From assembly GCF_024741795.1 (NCBI RefSeq), contig NZ_CP102950.1:2852001-2916000 (forward strand): a stretch of DNA of 64,000 nt, given 5' to 3'. Positions within the stretch are counted from its first letter, which is position 1. Each line of letters opens with the position of its first letter. Of this stretch, positions 1 to 7,584 are shown piece after piece. The position numbers and the translations under genes were made by a program. The DNA is from Arthrobacter sp. CJ23 (GTDB lineage Bacteria; Actinomycetota; Actinomycetes; Actinomycetales; Micrococcaceae). Under the pieces are notes generated by a model. It had not been told where the DNA came from. It made no database searches and was given only the letters and a program-made list of their open reading frames with translations.

Positions 1-1
1 C

Positions 2-688
2 ACGGATGCCAACACGGAGCGGCAGAACACCCTCAATCTCGTCTCGCGGCAGGTCGACGCGATCATCCTCGCCACCGTGCTGAGCCCAAGTGAAGTCGCC
101 GCCATGCCGGTCCAGGGAATCCCCCGGGTGCTCATCGACCAGTCCAGCGCCGTGCACGGCATACCCACGATCAGTACCGACTTTGAACAAGGAGCCGCAA
201 TGGGCGTCCGGCACCTTATCGGTCACGGCCACGAGGACATTGGCATTCTGGTCGGCAAGGACATTGACCCGTCACGTGTGGACCCACGGCAAAACGGCTG
301 GAGGAAGGCGCTTCGCGAGGCAGGCCTGCCCGACGGACCCGCGGAATTCACGGAGTTCACCAGGCAAGGCGGCTACGAAGCCACGCTCCGCCTTCTTGAG
401 CTGCCGAAGCCGCCGACGGCCATTTTCGCCAGCTCTGACCTGTTGGCCGTCGGAGCCCTTCGCGCCATCCACGAAGCCAACATGTCCGTACCCGGTGACA
501 TTGCCGTTGTCTCCTTCGACGGAACTTCCGAATCGGAATTCAGCTGGCCTCAGCTCACCACGGTGAGACAGCCGATCAACCAAATCGCCGACGCAGTCCT
601 TGAATCAGCTCTCTCCAGTGACGAGCCAGACGGCGAGATTCAACTGTTTCCCACCGATTTGGTCATCCGGCGATCTTGCGGTTGCTAA
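2..688 (+). CDS. LacI/GalR-family transcriptional regulator, C-terminal part (5' end outside window)
   Basis: The frame is open from base 2, so the gene begins before the window and the DNA-binding helix-turn-helix is not visible. What remains (about 228 residues) is the periplasmic-binding-protein-like effector domain. It includes the segment FASSDLLAVGALRA and the VVSFDG strand followed by a PQLTTVRQP hinge, which are hallmarks of LacI-type sugar-responsive repressors. It ends in RRSCGC. The stop codon overlaps, tail to tail, the stop of the broken XRE regulator on the other strand. The effector cannot be named and no sugar operon is visible here. The family assignment is firm; the regulon is unknown. 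Confidence 0.9.
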   Translation, partial: TDANTERQNTLNLVSRQVDAIILATVLSPSEVAAMPVQGIPRVLIDQSSAVHGIPTISTDFEQGAAMGVRHLIGHGHEDIGILVGKDIDPSRVDPRQNGWRKALREAGLPDGPAEFTEFTRQGGYEATLRLLELPKPPTAIFASSDLLAVGALRAIHEANMSVPGDIAVVSFDGTSESEFSWPQLTTVRQPINQIADAVLESALSSDEPDGEIQLFPTDLVIRRSCGC

Positions 689-1490
689 GACTTCTCAATG
701 TGTCCGGTCTGTGAAGTCCCAGCAGCGAGGCTGCCCAGCAACTTCAGGCGCTCCTCGCTTCGGGTACCCGGTTTGGCTGTGTAGCCGGACATGAACCATA
801 CGGGGTTCGCAGGGGAGTCCATTGCCTCGTACACCAACTCGAGGTCGCCGACCTCGGGATGATAGACGCGTTTGATCCCGGTCCGGTGGTGCCGGACATC
901 GTGCGCAGCCCAGCGCAGCCGGACTTCATCACTGCGGGTCATCAGCTCTCGGACGCTTATCCCGAGGATTCTGGCCGGCGTAACTGCGCAGCGTGGCGAC
1001 GATGTCGGACGCGTTCTGCTCCCATTCGGAGAAGAACACCCTCGCTGCCGGGCTGAAGAAGGTGAACCTGGCGGTGTTGCCATGGCTTGCCGGATCCTCC
1101 AGCAGCGGCGCGTAGAGGGCATGGCCTTGCGCGTTGGCCAGCCACGAAGTCCATCCAGGGGTCTCGTGCCCAGACGGGCATGGCGATCGCGTCGATGAAC
1201 CGTTGCAGGCTCGGAAGGAATGGCTGCTCCACCAGACGTTTGCGACGGCGGACCGGCTGGGGACCGGCAGCCTCGGCCGGGGCGTGCAGGTGATCGATCT
1301 CCGCCTCGTCCAGGCGCAAAGTTCTGGCAATGCCGTCAAGGATCTCATGGGAGACTCCGCGCAGGTCCCCCGTTCCATTCGCGCGTTGTACTCTACGCTG
1401 ACGCCGGCCAGCATGGCTACTTCCTCGCGCCGAAGGCCCGGTACCGAAAGTCGGAGGGACCCGCGCTCACGTTACGGAAGTCGTCTCGGG
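685..1490 (-). pseudogene. XRE-family regulator with MmyB-like ligand-binding domain, frameshifted
   Basis: Read on the minus strand, the parts of one protein appear in order but in different frames. They are an HTH core (VPGLRREEVAMLAGVS, then EYNARMERG), a linker (LRLDEAEIDHLHAPAEAAGP), the MmyB-like middle (ALYAPLLEDP, FFSEWEQNASDIVATLRS) and the conserved end (RWAAHDVRHHRTGIKR, HPEVGDLELVYEAM). Single-base shifts are needed near 1375 (after MERG, at a run of G), near 1148 (after MDFV) and near 960 (after NPRDK). The N-terminal start region (RDDFR, about 1475) is in yet another frame. Intact relatives are about 270-290 residues. Several independent shifts point to real decay, although sequencing error at homopolymers is not excluded. 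Confidence 0.8.
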
Positions 1491-1649
1491 CAGGGCACTG
1501 GCGGCGATCGTCCGGGTTGGACACTTCAAGCTTTCTGCGAAGATTTTTCCTCGGCACGCCGTTACGACATTGATGCTCCAGCGGTGTCTAAGAGTGTTCA
1601 TCGGCTACCGGCGATCACTCAGATCCGACCATGGACACCCCGCTCAAAA

Positions 1650-2585
1650 TCAGCGCGAACGCTGGCATTTCGGGCAAAAATGGGAGGACCTGTTCATGAA
1701 GGCCATGCGCTTAATCGGGGTTCCGCAGCGACGACAGGGCTCGCCCTCACGCCCATAAACTTCAAGGTCTCTTGCGAAGTAGCCGGAATCGCCGTTGACG
1801 TTGACGTAGAGGGAGTCGAAGCTGGTGCCGCCGGCGGCGAGGGCGTCGCTCATGACGTCCCGTGCGGAGTCCACCAGGCGCTCGGCGTCGGCCCGGCGCA
1901 GCGTGTCCGTGGGCCGGGCGTAGTGCAGCCTGGCCCGCCACAGGGCCTCGTCCGCGTAGATGTTCCCGATGCCCGAGATCACGCCCTGGTCCAGCAGCGC
2001 CCGCTTCAACCCGGTTTTCCGGGACCTGACTTTGCGGTAGAAGTCCTCGAAGGAGAAGTACGGATCGAGCGGATCGCGCGCGATGTGCGCGGCTTCCTCG
2101 GCAATCTCCGGGAGGGGCGTTTCGCCCAGGCCGCCAGGGCCGCCGTCGGGCGTGGGAACCAATGCCGTGACGAACAGCCCGCCGAAGATCCGCTGGTCCA
2201 CGAAGCGCAACTGTTCGGGCATGCCGTCGGCGGGGCTGAGCCGGATCCTGACCTTGAGGTGCTTTTCGTCGGGGACGTGGGGGTCCTGCATGAGCAGCTG
2301 CCCGCTCATGCCCAGATGCGCCATGAGCGCGACGCCGGGAAGCGGCCCGCCGCCGTCGGGCCCGCCGCCGGAACCTTCCACGGCGAGCGGCATCCAAAGG
2401 AACTTTCCGCGGCGGACAACGTCCAGGACGGTGGCGTGTTCGAGGTTGCCGATGAAGTCTTCGGTGCCCAGGCTGTGGCGCCTGATGGACCGGGGGTCCA
2501 GGACGTCCACGGAAATGATGGTGCGGCCGCGCACCCAGCGGGCCAGGCCGCGGCGCACCACTTCGACTTCGGGAAGCTCAGGCAT
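1650..2585 (-). CDS. mutM: Formamidopyrimidine-DNA glycosylase (Fpg/MutM)
   Basis: Base-excision repair glycosylase/AP lyase that removes 8-oxoguanine and ring-opened purines. The start is set at the ATG giving MPELPEVE, because Pro2 is the catalytic nucleophile and must follow Met1. A longer in-frame reading upstream lies inside rnc and is not used. The 311-residue product carries a C-terminal zinc finger with two CxxC pairs (CRRC and CPKC) and [10 protein letters not shown]. The start lies 4 bases after the rnc stop, so the two are almost certainly co-transcribed and translationally coupled. The rpmF-rnc-mutM order is common in actinobacteria. Confidence 0.97.
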   Translation of the reverse strand: MPELPEVEVVRRGLARWVRGRTIISVDVLDPRSIRRHSLGTEDFIGNLEHATVLDVVRRGKFLWMPLAVEGSGGGPDGGGPLPGVALMAHLGMSGQLLMQDPHVPDEKHLKVRIRLSPADGMPEQLRFVDQRIFGGLFVTALVPTPDGGPGGLGETPLPEIAEEAAHIARDPLDPYFSFEDFYRKVRSRKTGLKRALLDQGVISGIGNIYADEALWRARLHYARPTDTLRRADAERLVDSARDVMSDALAAGGTSFDSLYVNVNGDSGYFARDLEVYGREGEPCRRCGTPIKRMAFMNRSSHFCPKCQRSR

Positions 2586-2589
2586 GGGG

Positions 2590-3345
2590 TCAGGCGGAGG
2601 CAGGACCGGCCGCGGCACTGTCCTGGATGGCACTCTCCTGGGAAGCGCCGTTCTGGGCCGCTTTGTCCCGTACCGTAAGCGTGCGCCAGGCATCTGCCGC
2701 GGCTTCCTGTTCGGCCTCCTTCTTGGAGTGCCCGGAGCCGTTGCCGTAGGACGTGCCGCCGATCAGCAGCTCCGCCACGAAAGTGCGGGCGTGGTCCGGG
2801 CCGGAGCCGTTCACGGCGTAGTGCACGGAGCCGAGCTGCCGGCTTGCGGCCAGTTCCTGGATGCTGGTCTTCCAGTCCGTCCCCGCGCCAAGGGTGGCGG
2901 CGTCCAGGAGGAGCGGGCCCACCAGGCGCATGACCAGTTGGCGTGCGGTCTCGATGTCGTTCGAGAGGTACGTGGCCCCGATCAGCGCTTCCATGGTGTC
3001 AGCGAGGATGGAGGCCTTGTTCTTGCCGTCGGTGAGCTTTTCGCCCTGGCCGAGGTAGATGTACTCGCCGATGCCCAGTTCCCGGCCGATGCCGGCAAGG
3101 GCCCTGGTGCTGACGACGGCGGAGCGCCGCTTGGCGAGGTCGCCTTCGGGCAGTCCGGGGTTGTCGCGGTAGAGCGAGTCGGTCACGGAGAAGCCCAGGA
3201 TGGAGTCGCCGAGGAACTCGAGGCGCTCGTTGGTGGGAATCCCGCCGTTCTCATACGCGTATGAGCGATGTGTCAGAGCAAGACGAAGCGTCTCGGCGTC
3301 AATAGAGACACCGAGACGCTTCAGAAGCTCTTCAGTTGAAGACAT
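2590..3345 (-). CDS. rnc: Ribonuclease III
   Basis: Endoribonuclease for double-stranded RNA, acting in rRNA and mRNA processing. The 251-residue protein has the RNase III signature [13 protein letters not shown] near residues 39-51. The second acidic cluster [10 protein letters not shown] lies around residues 115-124. A C-terminal double-stranded RNA-binding domain follows ([10 protein letters not shown] through [18 protein letters not shown]). An alanine-rich tail of about 25 residues is non-conserved. It follows rpmF by 23 bases and precedes mutM by 4 bases on the same strand. Confidence 0.97.
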   Translation of the reverse strand: MSSTEELLKRLGVSIDAETLRLALTHRSYAYENGGIPTNERLEFLGDSILGFSVTDSLYRDNPGLPEGDLAKRRSAVVSTRALAGIGRELGIGEYIYLGQGEKLTDGKNKASILADTMEALIGATYLSNDIETARQLVMRLVGPLLLDAATLGAGTDWKTSIQELAASRQLGSVHYAVNGSGPDHARTFVAELLIGGTSYGNGSGHSKKEAEQEAAADAWRTLTVRDKAAQNGASQESAIQDSAAAGPASA

Positions 3346-3368
3346 CCTTTGTCAGCCTGTGCGGCAGA

Positions 3369-3572
3369 TTAGGCGTCTGCGACCTTGCGTCCCTTGTATT
3401 CAAGGAACAGCGCAGTGCCGGCGGAGTCGGTAACGACCTTTGCCTGGTGCGGCAGGCTGTAAACAACCTGGCCGTTTTCGATGGTCTTGACCAGGGCGGG
3501 GGCAGTTGCCTTCCACTGGGCACGGCGGGCGCGTGTGTTTGCGCGAGACATTTTCCGCTTGGGAACAGCCAC
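3369..3572 (-). CDS. rpmF: 50S ribosomal protein L32
   Basis: The 67-residue basic protein begins [20 protein letters not shown], the typical L32 N-terminus that sits near the peptidyl-transferase exit region. It contains no cysteine, so it is the zinc-independent form; cysteine-containing L32 proteins bind one zinc through four cysteines. It lies directly downstream of the DUF177 gene (33-base gap) and upstream of rnc, the usual order. Confidence 0.97.
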   Translation of the reverse strand: MAVPKRKMSRANTRARRAQWKATAPALVKTIENGQVVYSLPHQAKVVTDSAGTALFLEYKGRKVADA

Positions 3573-3605
3573 GGCTATCTCATTTCTCTCTTAGTCGAAC
3601 ACTTA

Positions 3606-4133
3606 CTAATCAGTTTGCCGGTCAGTCTTAGCCAGGTCAGCTAGGGCAGCCCAGCGAGGATCAATGACCTCGTGGTGGTGCCCCGGCTCGTCTTCCAGGC
3701 GTACTCCACATTCGGAGCAAAGGCCCTGGCAGTCTTCCCGGCACACCGGCTGGAACGGCAGCATGGTAACCACTGCGTCCCGCAACACCGGCTCAAGATC
3801 GATCAGATCGTGCTCGACTCGACGTTGCTCTTCATCGTCTTCTTCATCGGAAAGCTCAATGCCCTCGTAGAAGAAAAGTTCTTGCACATTGACCTCAAGG
3901 TCATACGCAAGGGGATCCAGGCATCGGCCGCATTCGCCGGAAACTTCGACGCTTACGGATCCGGATACCAGAATTCCTTCGTGTACGGCCTCAAGTCTGA
4001 GGTCCAGCTCGACGTCCGAGCCTTCCTTCACGCCAATGAGTGCCACACCAAGGTCACTTGGTGCAGGTACATGTTCGTTGAGTGTCCGCATGGTCCCTGG
4101 ACTGCGTCCAAGGTCCTTGACTACCAGCGCCAA
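3606..4133 (-). CDS. DUF177 (YceD-family) protein, 23S rRNA/ribosome-associated
   Basis: Belongs to the YceD/DUF177 family encoded immediately upstream of rpmF; relatives influence 23S rRNA accumulation. Visible features are LGRSPGTMR near the N-terminus, the central ECGRCLDPL and a cysteine-rich tail (CREDCQGLCSECGVRL) likely to bind metal. An acidic run (DEEDDEEQ) lies between. The start given is a TTG with no good ribosome site. The frame stays open further upstream to residues matching the usual family start (SSPL before the LxxLGR motif), where AGGAG is followed by an ATT codon at 4157. The true N-terminus is therefore probably longer. Confidence 0.9.
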   Translation of the reverse strand: MALVVKDLGRSPGTMRTLNEHVPAPSDLGVALIGVKEGSDVELDLRLEAVHEGILVSGSVSVEVSGECGRCLDPLAYDLEVNVQELFFYEGIELSDEEDDEEQRRVEHDLIDLEPVLRDAVVTMLPFQPVCREDCQGLCSECGVRLEDEPGHHHEVIDPRWAALADLAKTDRQTD

Positions 4134-4300
4134 GGGCGAACTTGCATCTCGCTTAATGAGAACTCCTGTAGAACATATGACCGACGTACCATCTTAGCCT
4201 GATCACGCGAAAGGACTCAAACCGGGGCCGCTTGGAAAGTAATTCCTGAATGGATCCGGCATCGAGCACCGCGTGGGCGGCGGAAAGGTACCGGTACAGC

Positions 4301-4801
4301 CTACCCTTTGCGGGGCTGTTCTGTTGGAGGCTCGCCGGCAAGGAGCCGCTTCAGCACGGATTTGGGCACGAATTCGGAGATGTCCCCGCCCAGGGCATTG
4401 ACCTCCTTGATGAGCGTGGAGGACAGGTGCAGATAGTGCGATTCCGCGGGCAGGAAAACGGTCTCGACGCCGCTGAGCTGGCGGTTCATGGTGGCCATGG
4501 GCAGCTCGTAGTCGAAATCGGATGACGAGCGCAGGCCCTTGACGATAGCGGAGATCCCGCGGTGCCTGCAGTATTCGGCGAGGAGGCCCTCGCCCATGGG
4601 TTCGACGATGATGCCGCGCAGCGAGGCCAGGGTTTCCCGCGCCATGTCCATGCGCTCCTCCAGGCTGAAGCGGTACTTCTTCGTGTAGTTGGTGGACACG
4701 GCGACGATGACCTCGTCGAACAGCCCTGCTGCCCGGGCGATGACTTCGAGATGTCCGTTGTGGATGGGGTCAAAGGATCCAGGGCATACCGCACGTCTCA
4801 T
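4301..4801 (-). CDS. coaD: Phosphopantetheine adenylyltransferase
   Basis: Catalyses the penultimate step of coenzyme A synthesis, 4'-phosphopantetheine + ATP to dephospho-CoA. The 166-residue protein has the nucleotidyltransferase motif GSFDPIHNGHLEV (HxGH), the KGLRSSSDFDYE segment and the LSSTLIKE motif of the family. Its length is typical. It is followed after about 170 bases by the DUF177-rpmF-rnc-mutM genes on the same strand. An 85-base divergent region separates it from the aminotransferase. Confidence 0.97.
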   Translation of the reverse strand: MRRAVCPGSFDPIHNGHLEVIARAAGLFDEVIVAVSTNYTKKYRFSLEERMDMARETLASLRGIIVEPMGEGLLAEYCRHRGISAIVKGLRSSSDFDYELPMATMNRQLSGVETVFLPAESHYLHLSSTLIKEVNALGGDISEFVPKSVLKRLLAGEPPTEQPRKG

Positions 4802-4886
4802 GCTCTGAACCTACCCCATCTAACTGGCGGGATACCATGGCTGGAATGGCGGACCGGACTGGCCGGATCCGCCGTGCAGGAAGGCA

Positions 4887-6122
4887 ATGCAGACAGTGAC
4901 GAGCCCGGCCACATCATCCGAGACCGCTCCAGCCCCGTGGCAGCGTGCCGCAACGGGCGCCAACCTGCTCTCCCCGGACGGCAGCCTGGGCGTGACCATC
5001 TTCGAGGAGATGACCATGCTCGCCTTGTCGGCCGGCGCCATCAACCTCGGCCAGGGTTTCCCGGATGAGGACGGCCCCGCGGAGATCAAGGCGGCCGCAC
5101 AGGCCGCCATCGCCGCCGGAGTCAACCAGTACGCCCCGGGCAAGGGCTTTGCCGTCCTCCGCGAAGCCGTGTCCGCCCACCAGGAACGCTTCTACGGCCT
5201 GACGCCGGATCCCGAGACCGAAGTCATCGTCACCACGGGCGCCACAGAGGGCATCGCCGCAGCCTTGCTGGCGTTCATCGAGCCGGGGGACGAGGTCCTG
5301 ACCTTCGAGCCCTTCTATGACTCCTACGGCGCCATCATCGGCATGGCCGGCGGCCGGCACGTCACCGCTCCCCTGCTCGCCCCCGACTTCATGCCTGACC
5401 TGGACGCCCTCGAGTCTGCCTTCAGCTCCCGCACCAGGGCAGTGCTCCTGAACAACCCGCACAACCCCACAGGGGCCGTCTTCCCCCGCGAGGTCCTCAG
5501 CCGCATCGTGGAACTCGCCACCAAGTACGGTGCCCTGATCATCAGCGACGAGGTCTACGAGCACCTGACCTTCGGCGTCCAGCACATCCCGGTGACCACC
5601 ATCCCCGGCGCCGCGGAACGCACCATCACGATTTCCTCCGCCGGCAAGACCTTTTCCTTCACCGGATGGAAGATCGGCTGGCTCAGCGGTCCGCAGCAGC
5701 TGGTGGCCGCCGTCCGCACCGTGAAGCAGTTCCTGAGCTACAGCTCGGGCACGCCGTTCCAGGGCGCCATCGCCGTCGGACTGGGACTGCCGGACGACTT
5801 CTACACCGGCATTGCAGGCACCCTCCAGCACAAGCGGGACATCCTTGCCGAGGGGCTCACCGCCGCCGGCTTCGGCGTCTACAGCCCCAAGGGCACTTAC
5901 TTCATCAACGTGGACACGGCCCCGCTGGGCATCACGGACTCCGTGGACCTGGCCCGCCGGCTTCCCGGCCTGGTGGGTGTTGCCGCCATCCCGGTCCCCG
6001 TGTTCTGCCACCCGGAAGGGGCCGGGCGCACCCGCAGCCTGCTCCGCTTCGCGTTCTGCAAGAAGACCGAGGTTCTCGAGGAGGCAGCCTCCCGGCTCGC
6101 CACGCTGCGGGACAAGCTCTGA
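4887..6122 (+). CDS. PLP-dependent class I/II aminotransferase, probable N-succinyldiaminopimelate aminotransferase (DapC-like)
   Basis: Fold-type I aminotransferase of 411 residues. It shows INLGQGFPDEDGP near residue 52, the LLNNPHNPTG motif, IISDEVYEHL with the PLP aspartate, and the Schiff-base lysine in SSAGKTFSFTGWK. A conserved arginine for the substrate carboxylate lies near the C-terminus (SLLRFAFCK). This subgroup includes actinobacterial DapC of lysine/peptidoglycan synthesis as well as kynurenine and methionine aminotransferases, so the substrate is inferred only. The downstream gene overlaps its stop codon, implying one transcript. Confidence 0.85.
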   Translation: MQTVTSPATSSETAPAPWQRAATGANLLSPDGSLGVTIFEEMTMLALSAGAINLGQGFPDEDGPAEIKAAAQAAIAAGVNQYAPGKGFAVLREAVSAHQERFYGLTPDPETEVIVTTGATEGIAAALLAFIEPGDEVLTFEPFYDSYGAIIGMAGGRHVTAPLLAPDFMPDLDALESAFSSRTRAVLLNNPHNPTGAVFPREVLSRIVELATKYGALIISDEVYEHLTFGVQHIPVTTIPGAAERTITISSAGKTFSFTGWKIGWLSGPQQLVAAVRTVKQFLSYSSGTPFQGAIAVGLGLPDDFYTGIAGTLQHKRDILAEGLTAAGFGVYSPKGTYFINVDTAPLGITDSVDLARRLPGLVGVAAIPVPVFCHPEGAGRTRSLLRFAFCKKTEVLEEAASRLATLRDKL

Positions 6123-6913
6123 GCCGCACCAGCCCCGGCGGACACGAGGCCTCCCGCTTCCTCCGGACCACCGGCCAGCACGCCTCCATCGAGGCCGATT
6201 CGCTGATCGACGGCGCCTACGTCCTGAGCATCGGCGGCGCGGAACAGTCGCACGTGAATGTGGCGGAGCCCGCTGAGATCTTCTATGAGTACCTGCGCCG
6301 GATCGGCCATGTGGTGGACCTCGCCGCGCCGGAGGGCGTGCCCATCACCGCGCTGCACCTGGGCGCGGGCGCCCTGACCCTGGCCCGGTACATCCAGGCC
6401 ACGCGTCCCGGCTCCGAACAGTATGCCGTGGAGCTGGAGCGCGAACTGCTGGACTTCGTGCTGCAGAAGCTGCCGATGCCCGGGGGCACGCGGCTGCACA
6501 CGCACATCGGCGACGCCCGCGACGCCCTGGCCGAGCTGCCCGCGGAACTCCGCTTCGACGTCGTGATCCTGGACATCTTCTCCGGTCCCGAGGCGCCGGA
6601 GCACATCGCGTGCACGGAGTTCTACGCGGAGGCTGCCTCCCGGCTCCGGCCGGACGGGGTGCTCATCGTCAACGTGGGCGACGAACCGGGGCTGACGCTG
6701 GTGCGCAGCCAGGTCGCGGCCATGCGCCGGGCCCTGCCCGATATTGCAGCGTTCGCCGAAAGCGGCATGTTCGCCGGCCGCTACCCGGGCAACATCATCC
6801 TGGTGGGCACGCCCTGGCCGTGGCCCGCGGCGTGGACCGGAGAGCTCCTGGCGCGCGGCCCGCACCCCGCGGCGGTGTTGACCGGCGTGGACCTGGACCG
6901 GATCTCGGACTAG
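6119..6913 (+). CDS. Spermidine synthase-like / class I SAM-binding protein
   Basis: Rossmann-fold protein of about 264 residues. It has the nucleotide-binding motif LHLGAGALTLARY, the acidic strand end QYAVELER, and DVVILDIFSG at the active-site strand. The family is the spermidine-synthase-like fold; real aminopropyltransferase activity is not shown, and many actinobacterial members lack a putrescine pathway. The start is uncertain. Conserved-looking sequence (GGHEASRFLRTTGQHASIE) begins right after the aminotransferase stop, and the only nearby codon is CTG at 6119, overlapping that TGA. The stop TAG shares a CTAG tetramer with the rsmD stop on the other strand. Confidence 0.75.
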   Translation: MSRTSPGGHEASRFLRTTGQHASIEADSLIDGAYVLSIGGAEQSHVNVAEPAEIFYEYLRRIGHVVDLAAPEGVPITALHLGAGALTLARYIQATRPGSEQYAVELERELLDFVLQKLPMPGGTRLHTHIGDARDALAELPAELRFDVVILDIFSGPEAPEHIACTEFYAEAASRLRPDGVLIVNVGDEPGLTLVRSQVAAMRRALPDIAAFAESGMFAGRYPGNIILVGTPWPWPAAWTGELLARGPHPAAVLTGVDLDRISD

Positions 6914-7533
6914 TCCCCCGGGGCGGTTTCCGTGGCATCTTCTGGAGACGCCTCCGGTAGAAGCTCAACGGTCGGTTCCGCGAACCACAGCCGCGTCTCG
7001 CCGTATTTCTTCTCGGCAAAGCACTCCATGGTTTCGGGCCAGTCCGGTTCCGCCGTCCGGGACGAGCGCTCCACCACCACGACGGCGGCCTCGTCCAGAT
7101 GCGGCGCGAGCTTGGTCAGGACCGCGTTCAGTGCCGGCTCGTCCAGCGGGTAGGGCGGGTCCAGGAACACCAGGTCCCAGCGCACGTCCTCGGCGGCGCG
7201 CTCCAGGAATGACTCCACGCGGGCGCGGTGCACGTGAACCGTCTTGCCGCGCAGCACCTGGTTGACCATGTCCGCGTTGCGCTGGCAGACTTCGCTGGCG
7301 CGGGCATCGAATTCCACAAGTTCCACGGTGGCGGCACCGCGGCTGGCGCTCTCGACGCCCAGCGATCCGGAGCCGGCGTAGAGGTCCAGCACACGCGCGC
7401 CGTCCACCACGTCGAACGCGTCCAGCCGTGAAAACAGGGCTTCCTTGACACGGTCGGTGGTGGGCCTCGTGGCGGTGCCGGGCACGCTGATCAGGGGGTT
7501 GCCACCGGCCACGCCGGCGATGACCCGGCTCAT
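6910..7533 (-). CDS. rsmD: 16S rRNA (guanine(966)-N(2))-methyltransferase RsmD
   Basis: The 207-residue methyltransferase modifies a guanine of 16S rRNA in the small subunit. The N-terminal MSRVIAGVAGGNPL and RPTTDRVKEALFSRL are characteristic. SAM-binding motif I is VLDLYAGSGSLGVE, and the catalytic N6/N2-type motif is FLDPPYPL. It follows recG by 51 bases in the same operon direction, a usual actinobacterial order. An acidic tail of about 15 residues is non-conserved. Confidence 0.95.
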   Translation of the reverse strand: MSRVIAGVAGGNPLISVPGTATRPTTDRVKEALFSRLDAFDVVDGARVLDLYAGSGSLGVESASRGAATVELVEFDARASEVCQRNADMVNQVLRGKTVHVHRARVESFLERAAEDVRWDLVFLDPPYPLDEPALNAVLTKLAPHLDEAAVVVVERSSRTAEPDWPETMECFAEKKYGETRLWFAEPTVELLPEASPEDATETAPGD

Positions 7534-7584
7534 CGGCGGGCCCCGGCGGCCGGACCGGCCTGCACTTGGTGCTGCATGGATTCC

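Noticed and set aside
1134..2678. Plus-strand open frame of about 514 codons
   Set aside because: It lies antisense to mutM and the broken XRE gene. Its composition is the mirror of those genes and it shows no domain.
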